Origin: Salinisphaera sp. G21_0
Lineage (GTDB): Bacteria; Pseudomonadota; Gammaproteobacteria; Pseudomonadales; Endozoicomonadaceae
NCBI RefSeq assembly: GCF_017744115.1
Contig: NZ_JAGHQW010000023.1
Span: 31,407-95,406, forward strand
Reading direction: 5' to 3'
Length of the DNA stretch: 64,000 nucleotides
Each line of letters opens with the position of its first letter. Position 1 is the stretch's first letter. The position numbers were made by a program, and so were the translations under genes. This document shows positions 55,691 to 63,876 of this stretch, one piece after another. Below the pieces are notes generated by a model. It was not told where the DNA came from, ran no database searches, and saw nothing but the letters and a program-made list of their open reading frames with translations.

Positions 55691-56348
55691 AAGAGAGACG
55701 GGCTCTTTTGCCTGAATAGCGGGCCATTGATCACTCACTGGCCACCCCCTAATCTAACGCCAAATTCAGCGGTGGCACTACAGGCACTATCCACTTGAAT
55801 CTTATGTTAGGCATTCTTTCTGCATTTTTACTTTTAAAAGTAAATTTTTATTCTAATATCTAATCTAAAATACAGTTTTAATAAATTGTTAATTGCCCTC
55901 GAGGACTATAATGCAACCATTGTTATCAGTAGGTGCCAGTCTAACCATAACTGCTCAAAAAAAGACCAGCTAATGATTCTTTTTTAAAAACCACACTAAA
56001 TAAAATAGAATTGGCGGATCGTGATGAAAAGAATATCTTGTATTCAGCAAAATATTTTATCGAAAACCCCACTCAGGATTGTATTAATTTTGCTGAAGGG
56101 GCATTGTCTCAAAATGGTACATCTGAATCCCTGGAGTAGATAATGATTTAAGTAACCGCTGCTGCATTCCATAGTGAGCTAACATATCACCAGAAATTCA
56201 ATGTAAATTCATCTGGCAGATTTTTCTGGCGTTACGGTGAGTTTATGAAACACATTGTGTTCAGTTTCCAGAATTTAACCTGGGCTTGTGCAACAACAGG
56301 ATAAGATTGCAGTCGGATGCAATCCATCATAATTCATTACATGCATGT
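55691..56348. other. Long gap with a possible gene remnant
   Basis: No start-to-stop gene. At 55951-56139 (+) a frame reads NDSFLKTTLNKIELADRDEK and ends YFIENPTQDCINFAEGALSQ plus ten residues; it has no ATG/GTG/TTG with RBS (only CTG at 55951) and looks like the tail of a lost helical protein. The remainder is AT-rich and featureless to me. Confidence 0.35.
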
Positions 56349-56756
56349 TCAGGCATTATTAGTTGTCGAGAGTTCATGCAGTGCTTTCAAAGCATCTTCC
56401 GACTTATCTGACTGAACAAATATATGGTCATGGAAGAAAGCTGCAATTACATTGGCACTGATATTTTTTGAGGCAAGTTTGGTTGAAATTGCTGCTGTTA
56501 GACCAACGGCTTCCAAGCTTGAGTGTACAGTCAGTGTTATTTGCCTGTAAGTATGTTCAAACTTAATATTCGCACTTTCAGCGTTATCTTTTGATAGAAC
56601 TAAAGATAAGCCTTCTGATTCAATAAAGCTTGAAAGTGGATTTAAATGAGCATAATCGGAGAGTTTCCCGGGTAAAGTACAGAAAATGAACTCTCCCTCT
56701 ACAAGCTTCGGATTGATGCTGCTGAGCAGTTTTTCTAATTCAATAATACCAGTCAT
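56349..56756 (-). CDS. ACT-domain protein
   Basis: 135 residues: IELEKLLSSINPKLVEGEFI and FCTLPGKLSDYAHLNPLSSF, then ITLTVHSSLEAVGLTAAIST and ISANVIAAFFHDHIFV, the two beta-alpha-beta ACT folds of small stand-alone regulators (DUF-type, about 130 residues). It probably binds an amino acid; no partner gene is adjacent. Confidence 0.8.
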   Translation of the reverse strand: MTGIIELEKLLSSINPKLVEGEFIFCTLPGKLSDYAHLNPLSSFIESEGLSLVLSKDNAESANIKFEHTYRQITLTVHSSLEAVGLTAAISTKLASKNISANVIAAFFHDHIFVQSDKSEDALKALHELSTTNNA

Positions 56757-56910
56757 TTTTTTATCCGGATGTAAAACTCAGTCTCTATCAAGGCTCTGAA
56801 GTATTCAATATAATCGTGGTCCCACGCAAGAACGGCCATGCAATTTGCTCAGGATGTCAGCAACCAGCTCCGGGCTATGACCGTCTTGCTGAACATCGTT
56901 TCGAGTTTGT

Positions 56911-57615
56911 TTAGCCGTTCAACTGGAAGTTCTCTATGATTTTGTTATGAATGCACGATCTCAAAAACTTATTCATCCTGGTCATTTCCGCAGTCGCATA
57001 GAAATCCAGCATCAACTGATTAAATTCTTTCTGTCGCTTTGCCGGCACATTGATGATTGGAAACCCATAATAAAGCAAAATACCATTCATCATGAATCGC
57101 CCCATGCGCTTGTTCACATCCCAGAAAAACTGTGCTCTTGCCATTCTCAGAAAAGCAGTAATGGCCAGATCATAAGCATCGTTACAAGCAGCAATTTCAG
57201 ACTCGATTTCTGCCCAGACATGATCAAGGTCTTTAGGGGAAGGAGGCAGGTACTCAGATCCGTTAATCGTTACATTGCCAGTGCGAAAGGCCCCCCACTC
57301 CAAGGCCTCCTCTTTTCCTGCAATGCTATGAATAGATAAGGCAACGTCCTTTGAAAAAGAGAACTTACCCTCAGAGACAAGGGAAAATAGGTGTTTCCAT
57401 GCAGCAGCCTGGTTGAGAGCCATATTTTGATCGCTGACTTTGTGGCCACCAACGGTAATCCCATCCAGCAGTGTTTGAACTTCCGGTAAGGTCATTGCGA
57501 CCCCTTCAAGATTTACTGCATCATAAACCAGAGAAGGAATATCCCGAACAGCAAGTTGCCTGGCCATCGCACGATTAGGAATCATCCCCCAAACGGTGTC
57601 TTTTGCCGCTGTCAT
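56911..57615 (-). CDS. Fic-domain protein with altered active site
   Basis: 234 residues. Fic core (about 95-205): the motif that is normally HPFxDGNxRxGR reads AQFFWDVNKRMGR at 161-173: Gln162 replaces the catalytic His, Val167 replaces the Gly of the phosphate nest, while Asp166, Asn168, Arg170 and Arg173 are kept. N-terminally YDAVNLEGVAMTLPEV resembles the inhibitory helix motif S-x-x-x-E-G, with Ala in place of Ser. A canonical AMP transfer is therefore doubtful; a Gln at the first position is known in some Fic subfamilies. Located at the border of the mobile island, next to an IS21 end. Confidence 0.8.
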   Translation of the reverse strand: MTAAKDTVWGMIPNRAMARQLAVRDIPSLVYDAVNLEGVAMTLPEVQTLLDGITVGGHKVSDQNMALNQAAAWKHLFSLVSEGKFSFSKDVALSIHSIAGKEEALEWGAFRTGNVTINGSEYLPPSPKDLDHVWAEIESEIAACNDAYDLAITAFLRMARAQFFWDVNKRMGRFMMNGILLYYGFPIINVPAKRQKEFNQLMLDFYATAEMTRMNKFLRSCIHNKIIENFQLNG

Positions 57616-57737
57616 TTCTGCATCTCAAGGGTTGTGTTGGAATGCCTCACATTATATCTGCATGAGTCCTGATCGTCATGCCGTAGACTGTTGAGGTAGA
57701 ACGGCTAACCTTTGCATCACGGGCGCAGTCCGTGCAT

Positions 57738-57891
57738 ATTCTGGCCCATCGTGAACACCAATTCTGGCCAACCGTGAACACTCATTCTGGCTGAACGTGA
57801 ACACCCATTCTGGTTTTACCGTGAACACTTTTTGGAAATTTCCAGAATCACTGTTCACGCCCTCCAGAATCGGTGTTCACATTGCCAGAAT
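57738..57891. repeat. IS21-family terminal repeats
   Basis: Four direct copies of ATTCTGG-N6-7-GTGAACAC at 57738, 57761, 57784 and 57807 (period 23), then the inverse CCAGAAT ... TGTTCAC at 57842, 57864 and CCAGAAT at 57885. Multiple end repeats ahead of istA are typical of IS21-type elements; they are transposase-binding sites. Confidence 0.75.
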
Positions 57892-57985
57892 GGTCTGTGA
57901 AACCATACGAAAAATCTCTCTTAAGCATTGATTTCATTCATATAGTGCCGCTTGCACTAATCCATGAAAAAAAGGATTCAGCGGC

Positions 57986-58243
57986 ATGAAAAAGGGGTTA
58001 TCAATGCGTAAATTACGGGAGATCTTTCGGCTCCGGTTCGAGTGCCAGCTCAGCACCCGGCAAATATCCAGAAGCACTCGCGTCAGTGTCGGGGCGGTTA
58101 ACAAATACCTGAACCGGTTTGAGGCTGTCGGCTTGTCCTGGCCACAGGGAAAAATCATGAAACCCCGCATCCTGCGAGGACTTCAGACAGATATCGAGTG
58201 CTCATGGCGGCCTTTTTCTGCTTCCGCTTCAGACCAGCTTTAA
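57986..58243 (+). pseudogene. istA: IS21-family istA, 5' fragment
   Basis: MRKLREIFRLRFECQLSTRQ, ISRSTRVSVGAVNKYLNRFE and AVGLSWPQGK are the N-terminal helix-turn-helix of IstA. After about 58157 the homology ends and the frame closes at 58243. The DDE domain and istB are absent. Nothing could be recognised at 58244-58396. Confidence 0.88.
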
Positions 58244-58396
58244 AGGTTTGGTTGAAAGTCTCATACTGAGCACAACTACAGACCCTGAAGCATAGGATTT
58301 ACGACCCGGAGCCAAAATACCCAAAGCAAGAAAGGCGACCAAACGCAGCTATGATTTTCATGTGACAAAAGAATCATCTGCGAGAGGCCGCCCCCC

Positions 58397-59220
58397 ATGG
58401 AAGTATGTCAGCCACTGACCATTCCCGCTAGTAGTTACTGCCCTGCAATCGAGACGCTGCAACATCGGTTATCTCTTCTTCACCAGTCATGCCAAGGGCT
58501 CCACTGGGAGGATTACGAAAATGAACTGCATAACCTCATGACTCTTGCAGAGCAGGAGATTCTCTCTGAAGACCTTCAAAAACTGGACGTCAATGAACCT
58601 TCTATCGAGGTCAAGGGCACCGTTTATCGCAGAGTGGCTCAAAATCATCAAACATACCAATCTGCCGCTGGCCCTGTCCGGGTAAAGCGAACCCTGTATC
58701 GATCCGGCTCAGGAAGCAAATGTATAGTTCCCCTGGAACTCCGGGCAGGGATTGTTGAAGGGTTCTGGTTACCCAGGGCGGCAAAGCAAGCGGCGTGGAT
58801 GGTGGCTCAATTGCCACCAACCGAAGTTTCAAGCCTTCTTGAGTTGCTGGGAAATATGAAGCCGTCGGCCAGTACTTTGGCTCGTCTTCCTGCAAAACTC
58901 AGTGAACGGTGGGAGCAGTATCTTGAACCTTTTGAGTATATTTTGGCAGACAACTTTCAGGTTCCAGCCAATGCTGTGACGGTAGCGGCCTCTCTTGATG
59001 GTGTAATTCTGCCTATGAAGGACGGAAAGCGTCAGGAAAAACGAGGCAAGCGTACCAGAGGCCCTGCGGGTTGTCAGGAAGCCAGTTGTGGGACGCTGTC
59101 GTTTTATGATGATCTGGGTAATCGGCTATCCACCATAAGGATGGGGCGAATGCCCGAGAGCAAAAAGGAGACATTGAAACAGTCCATCAAGAATCACCTG
59201 AATAAGGTTCTTGAACAAAA
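58397..59220 (+). pseudogene. ISKra4-family transposase, N-terminal part
   Basis: About 275 residues in frame from ATG 58397: HWEDYENELHNLMTLAEQEI, the VYRRVAQNHQTYQSAAGPVR pattern, LELRAGIVEGFWLPRAAKQA and the start of the DDE core VAASLDGVILPMKDGKRQEK. At about 59220 the match ends (LNKVLEQKP) and the sequence becomes the antisense of an hsdM gene. The C-terminal part of such a transposase lies at 63520-63760 on the other strand. Confidence 0.88.
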
Positions 59221-59361
59221 GCCGAGGGCATCCAGCCGTCGAAGTACCATCATGGGCAGGATGACATCGCGGTATTTGCCGTGCACATAGACATCCCGCA
59301 GGCAGTCGTCAGCCATTGACCAGATAAAGGAAACCAGTTTGTTATGTACGGTGTGATCCAT
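59221..59361 (-). pseudogene. hsdM: hsdM 5' fragment (type I restriction methylase), 47 codons
   Basis: From ATG 59361 on the minus strand the translation reads MDHTVHNKLVSFIWSMADDC, LRDVYVHGKYRDVILPMMVL, RRLDALG, the typical N-terminus of one HsdM group. It is cut off by the ISKra4 fragment after 47 codons. No hsdS or hsdR follows. It lies 50 bp behind the gene at 59411-59992 on the same strand, suggesting they once formed an operon. Confidence 0.8.
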
Positions 59362-59410
59362 GGTGAATAACTTTTCAAAGACATAGAAAGGGGGATTTTC
59401 GGCCGCATAG

Positions 59411-59992
59411 TCAGGATTTCTGCTGGCCAGTAATGCGTGATTTCAGACGATTAAATAAAGATACAGGCAGAGGTGAACTGAATTTTTGCTCGAACTTTTC
59501 ATCCAGCAGTGCGTAGATTCGGTTGGTTTCTTGGGAGATAGCCAGCATCTTCTTGTGGTCGGCATTGAGGACCGGCTTGTCGGTCTGTGCAAAATGATCG
59601 CCGGTGAGTTTGGATCTCAGATCACGAACCAGGCACGATGAATCAATATCCAGCTTACGCAGGCTCAACAGCTTGAGGTGGTGTTCTAAACGGGTCAGAC
59701 CAATCAAGATGTCGATGCAGTCCTTACTTCTTGCCACGCCCTCGGGTAATTCAGACTCCCAATAGCGACGAGCTAGATCTTCAAGGTCTTTCAGCAAGGT
59801 CTGAGAATCTTTGATACTCGACTTCAGTTCGGTGCGGTTGGCGAAATAGCGACCATTATGCCGCACGTACCACCAGCCAAGGAGAACGAGAAGAATATTG
59901 AACGGGTTTAGGGCAAATTCAAACTTAACAAGTCCAAAAAAATTCAATAGAGACATTATCTGGGTAAGGACAAGCTGGCAATCAATACTCAT
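59411..59992 (-). CDS. Membrane-anchored hypothetical protein, third gene of GHKL/STAS operon
   Basis: 193 residues, not a family I recognise. One likely membrane segment at about 24-43 (FEFALNPFNILLVLLGWWYV) followed by a soluble helical domain (50-193) with LKDLEDLARRYWESELPEGV and LTRLEHHLKLLSLRKLDID. Start ATG overlaps the STAS-like gene stop by 4 bp (ATGA type), so the two are translationally coupled. It may anchor the ATPase/STAS pair at the membrane (inference). The hsdM fragment follows. Confidence 0.65.
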   Translation of the reverse strand: MSIDCQLVLTQIMSLLNFFGLVKFEFALNPFNILLVLLGWWYVRHNGRYFANRTELKSSIKDSQTLLKDLEDLARRYWESELPEGVARSKDCIDILIGLTRLEHHLKLLSLRKLDIDSSCLVRDLRSKLTGDHFAQTDKPVLNADHKKMLAISQETNRIYALLDEKFEQKFSSPLPVSLFNRLKSRITGQQKS

Positions 59993-60306
59993 GCTTTTTT
60001 AATGTACTCAATCACACTGTTTTTTACGCTGTCCTGCTCCGTGCGTAAATCCAGTTTTTTCAGCAGTTCTTCACGCGCTATGATTTTTTTGCGAACCAGA
60101 CCGCCAAAGGCCTCTTCAAGAAAGGAGGAACCGTAGCCCATGGCGTTGTCGAAGTAGATCACAACCTTGTCGTTCTCAGCAACCAGCCTGGCCAGGTGTT
60201 GGTCACGAAATTCTTCGCCACTGGCAGGGCCATCAGCGATAAAGCGTCCACCAGGGAATGCGTTAAAATCGATACCGATATCGAATTCAGCAATTTTCTC
60301 GCTCAT
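59989..60306 (-). CDS. STAS-like protein (DUF4325)
   Basis: 105 residues. FPGGRFIADGPASGEEFRDQ and FDNAMGYGSSFLEEAFGGLV are the conserved blocks of the DUF4325 STAS-like domain (related to anti-anti-sigma factors). It lies 4 bp behind the GHKL-ATPase gene and overlaps the next gene. By analogy with SpoIIAA/SpoIIAB, STAS-like and GHKL proteins may bind each other in an ATP-controlled switch; this is inference. Confidence 0.88.
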   Translation of the reverse strand: MSEKIAEFDIGIDFNAFPGGRFIADGPASGEEFRDQHLARLVAENDKVVIYFDNAMGYGSSFLEEAFGGLVRKKIIAREELLKKLDLRTEQDSVKNSVIEYIKKA

Positions 60307-60310
60307 AGTC

Positions 60311-60834
60311 TTATTCCATTGAAGCGTTTGTAATTTCTTTCGCAGGGATGACCCATTCGATCAGGGTGCCATCCAAAGAGTTTCTGGAGTCAAAACCATC
60401 GGCATTCCCATTTGGCTTGTAGATGTACGTTCCCCGGTTGCTTAATACATGCAGCCTACTTCCCGCTATATTATTGACAGGTTTCTTAAAAGCTGCCAAA
60501 CCTTTCCCTCTGTTCGCCTCTCTGGTGCGAGTGGCTGCGTATTTCATCGCTTCCTCGATGACATCTTTATCTCTAGGGGGCTGGTTACCAAGACTCACCA
60601 GGAACTGTTTAAATCGAGCTTTGCTGGTTTTAGGAAATGATACAGGAATACCAACACCTGGATCGCAGACTAAAATATGAATTTTATGTTCCGGATCCTT
60701 GGCAATAAGCATCCACCATCTCTTACCCAGCAGGGAGAAGTCCAGACTGGACTCTTCTTGAAGATAGGCATGTTGTGCACAGTTCGTCACGGCCTCCATA
60801 ATGCCGCCATAGATGTTTGAGATTTCGCTCTTGC
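60311..60834 (-). CDS. GHKL-ATPase (histidine-kinase-like), N-truncated
   Basis: The homologous part starts at about SKSEISNIYGGIMEAV near 60834; upstream the sequence becomes group II intron. ATP-site boxes: N-box EAVTNCAQHAY (Glu28, Asn32, His36 if counted from 60877), G1 CDPGVGIP, G2 TREANRGKGLAAF and a final strand LIEWVIP. No phospho-acceptor His domain. First gene of an operon with the STAS-like and membrane proteins. Residues before the N-box are lost, so the protein may be non-functional or start internally. Confidence 0.75.
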
Positions 60835-61937
60835 TGGGAATCCCAACCGTGATGGACAGGGTTATACAGCAGGCCATTGTGCAGGTGCTGACCCCTGTCT
60901 TTGATCCGGGATTCTCACCAAACAGCTTTGGCTACCGACCGGGACGGTCAGCACACGACGGAGTCTGTCAGGTTAAGCAGCTGATCAACAGGGGGCTGCA
61001 TTACGCCGTTGACGTTGATCTGAGTAAATTCTTTGGCTGGTTTTTGCTCCTGCAAAACCAGACTTCCCACCTTCCATGGCGGTCATACGGTTAATCACGA
61101 CGTTTTAATGTCGAGGGTCTCCCGTAAGATCAACGACAAACGCCTTCTGAAACTGATTGGTCGCTACCTGCGCTCCGGTGTCATGATTGATGGTAATGTC
61201 TACCCGACCAAGGTTGGCATGCCACAGGGTGGGCCTTTATCACCCTTGCTGTCTAATGTGGTCCTCGACGAACTTGACAAGCAGCTTGAATATCGAGGGC
61301 ATTGCTTCGCAAGGCTCTTTTGTAGGAGAGTGTGATGACTTCGTTATTCTCGTCAAAAGTCAGCGTGCAGGGGATCGGGTGATGCACAGCATTACCCAAT
61401 TCATTGAACGCAAATTGAAACTGAAGATTAACTCCCGGAAAAGCTCTTTATGATGAGAAGGTTGTGAAAGCAACAGAAAGCGAATTCCTGAGTTTCACCT
61501 TCACAGGGAAGAAAGTTCGCTGGGTCCAGAAGTGTCTGGACCGATTCAAATACAGGATACTCAAGTTGACCAGTCGTCGCTGGGGTGTCTCAATGCAACA
61601 TCGGTTACGCAAATTGGCACAATATATCCGGGGTTGGATGGGGTATTTCCGGTTATCGGAATATTACCGACCAATTCCCCTGCTGGATCAATGGATACGT
61701 CGGCGAATCCGTTGCTGCTTTCTGAAGCAATGGCGCAAGCCGAAAACCCGTTTCAAGAATCTGGTCAGGTTAGGCGTTGATAAAGTGAACGCCGCCAAGA
61801 TCGCAGCCAGCAGCAAAGGGTATTACCGTCTGAGTAAAACCTATGCGGTACAACAGGCTCTGAATAACAGTTACCTCGCGAAAATTGGGCTTGTTTCATT
61901 GAAAGACTTATGGATCAGGTTTCACCATCATCGTTGA
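60834..61937 (+). pseudogene. Group II intron reverse transcriptase/maturase, broken
   Basis: Pieces of a bacterial maturase in several frames: LGIPTVMDRVIQQAIVQVLT and SFGYRPGRSAHDGV (RT blocks 1-3), a break near 61035, HDVLMSRVSRKINDKRLLKL with VGMPQGGPLSPLLSNVVLDE (block 4), a second break near 61310 that destroys the YADD box (only DDFVILVKS left), a third near 61450, then the maturase domain RWVQKCLDRFKYRILKLTSR to the end. The 5' part of the gene and intron is missing. Not functional. Confidence 0.92.
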
Positions 61938-62006
61938 ACCGCCCGGTGCGGACCCGCATGCCGGGTGCTGTGGGGAGGGCTGGAGAAAGACCGGCCCTTA
62001 CCCGAT
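61936..62006 (+). ncRNA. Group II intron domains V-VI (3' end)
   Basis: GAACCGCCCGGTGCGGACCC followed by GCATGCCGGGTG folds as a domain V hairpin (CCCGGTGCGG / CGCATGCCGGG); next GGGGAGGGCTGG-AGAA-AGACCGGCCCTTACCC forms a domain VI-like stem with an A near CTTACC; likely 3' end at GAT 62006. Intron domains I-IV upstream are truncated. Confidence 0.65.
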
Positions 62007-62019
62007 TTATACGGAATTT

Positions 62020-63519
62020 TTATGCATGACTTTCTCCACCAAGTTCTTTTAAAAGCCAGTTCAATTGATTTCTGGCACTGGAGATAATTTCATCAAAGAT
62101 CAGTATTTCTGTATTTGACTCTATATATTCAGAGGAAGGTAAATCTTGTCCCCGCTTTCCTCCAATGAGTAGAACCTTTATTTGCGAACTTGTATAAGGA
62201 TCAAAATCATTACGATATTTTGTTGCTTGAGTATAATCTTTGTGCCTGAGATTGTGGCTTGGACGCTTAAACTCGATCAAAAGATACTCATAAGCATAAT
62301 TCACACTTAACATCAGGTCAGGGCGCTTATCAGCTCTCTTACCAGTATATTTTTTTCCAAGATAGTCTTCAATTTGTCGCTTTAGTGTCTTATTGCTGCT
62401 AAAGACTGAATATTTGACACCGAACACCCATAAGTTCTTTTCAAGCGATGAGTGAATAAGGCTTTCTTCTGTATCCTTTTTTTGACACAGTTCTTCAAAG
62501 CGGTCTAAAAATTCAAGACGGCTTTTCGCCTGCTCGCCAACAATAGCAAGCTCTGCAATACCAAATTCTGCTAGAGCCTCTGCCAGTTTCGCAATATCTG
62601 TATGTTCAGCTGCATGAATAAAATCAAGTACTGAACGATAATCAGACCTCTCCAGCGCATCAAGTAGAACCCCTACAATAGGCTCAACTTTATTTTCAGG
62701 TTCACCGTAGTATCGACCAAGTATTGACTTGATTGCTTTATCTGCATACTGCCTTTTATATTCAGGCAACTGAGCTAATCGGTCATTGATTTTCTTCTTG
62801 AGTCTCGCTTGGGCTAGATTCATCTCACGCCCATATTCTTCCTTAACCTTTTGCCTAATTATTGGCTGAATATGATTTGCGACTTCTTGATATAGTTCGC
62901 TATTTTCGACTAATGCTCCCCAATCTGCTGTTACATGGTCGGATAAGCCATCAACTTCAACTTCCCCATATATTTTATCCAAGAGCTTTGGAGGGAAATC
63001 TTCAGCCTTTTCTAGGCCAAAAAAATCGGGATTCCCAACAACCTTTCCTCCAACTCTGATTGAAATTCCAGGCTTTTTTAATTTCCCCCTCTGGTTTGAT
63101 ACAGTAAAAGCTAACTTTACACTACCAGCTGAAGGCAGCTCTTTCTCGTGGGCTGTGTATGTTCCTTGAATGTCATCTACACCAAGAGGCTTGTCGTTCA
63201 CAACAACATTAAACTCTTCCTCCCTACCGTATTCTTGGAGCAAAAGTTGACGCATTTTGTCGGGACTTGGAAATGCTAGACCTTGCCGTAGGTGAGATAG
63301 TGTAATCCGTGTACCATGCCTGCCTTCATCACAATCACTGATGAGAAGCTCAATGGGAAGTTGCTCTATATCTGCGACTTTGTCGAGATCGATTACAGAT
63401 ATTGAAAACTCGCATTTTTTTCCTCTCGACCAAGTTTCAAGCTTCATAGAGTCAGCAATCATCAACCCGGCAAACTTTCCGGGGTGCTCTCTCAATCTGA
63501 TAATTGAATTATACGTCAA
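62020..63519 (-). CDS. GHKL-ATPase / PD-(D/E)xK nuclease protein, N-truncated
   Basis: 499 residues from a TTG at the ISKra4 joint. The first ~130 residues look like the end of a GHKL (MORC/HSP90-type) ATPase: LREHPGKFAGLMIADSMKLE, GRHGTRITLSHLRQGL, FNVVVNDKPLG; the ATP-binding N-box is missing upstream. A middle region follows (about 130-370; helical after 220), then a C-terminal nuclease-like domain: LEKNLWVFG, RPDLML (Asp401), YLLIEFKRPSH (Glu416, Lys418), the PD-(D/E)xK pattern as in Shedu/DUF4263 nucleases. MORC-type ATPases joined to nucleases are known in prokaryotic defence. Truncated by the IS at 63520. Confidence 0.7.
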   Translation of the reverse strand: MTYNSIIRLREHPGKFAGLMIADSMKLETWSRGKKCEFSISVIDLDKVADIEQLPIELLISDCDEGRHGTRITLSHLRQGLAFPSPDKMRQLLLQEYGREEEFNVVVNDKPLGVDDIQGTYTAHEKELPSAGSVKLAFTVSNQRGKLKKPGISIRVGGKVVGNPDFFGLEKAEDFPPKLLDKIYGEVEVDGLSDHVTADWGALVENSELYQEVANHIQPIIRQKVKEEYGREMNLAQARLKKKINDRLAQLPEYKRQYADKAIKSILGRYYGEPENKVEPIVGVLLDALERSDYRSVLDFIHAAEHTDIAKLAEALAEFGIAELAIVGEQAKSRLEFLDRFEELCQKKDTEESLIHSSLEKNLWVFGVKYSVFSSNKTLKRQIEDYLGKKYTGKRADKRPDLMLSVNYAYEYLLIEFKRPSHNLRHKDYTQATKYRNDFDPYTSSQIKVLLIGGKRGQDLPSSEYIESNTEILIFDEIISSARNQLNWLLKELGGESHA

Positions 63520-63760
63520 TTAAAAACTTACCGGACATGTAATTAGACCAAAGCTGATCCCAGCGCCCTTTACTCTGGACCAGAGACCTTGTTGCCAATA
63601 GAACCTCAGCACCTGTCGTTTTCCACCTCATGCCAGAGCCGCATAACCGTTGCTTGACTAGCGTCTTACAAGCTGCCTCTGTGACTCCAGAACCTATTGG
63701 CCAGTGACGTTTTAAAGCCAGGTGATAGTTCATCAAATGATGATTGTTAGTAAAACGAAA
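63520..63760 (-). pseudogene. ISKra4-family transposase, C-terminal part
   Basis: FTNNHHLMNYHLALKRHWPI, GSGVTEAACKTLVKQRLCGS and GMRWKTTGAEVLLATRSLVQ are the ISKra4 C-terminal end with the last catalytic Glu (VTEAACK). It runs opposite to the N-terminal part at 58397-59220. It directly abuts the truncated nuclease gene. Confidence 0.85.
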
Positions 63761-63876
63761 TAAAGAACGAAATAAAGGACACCCAAAAATTTGACTAATC
63801 GGCCACACTGTCTATTTTACTTCTGGAGCCTCTTAAGGGCATTAAGGAAATCTACCCAGCAACCAAAAAAAATGAC

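Noticed and set aside
57738..57891. Regular 23-bp spaced repeats that look CRISPR-like
   Set aside because: The repeated unit itself is 23 bp with no unique spacers, it includes inverted copies, and it lies just before istA; it is the multiple-repeat end of an IS21-type element.
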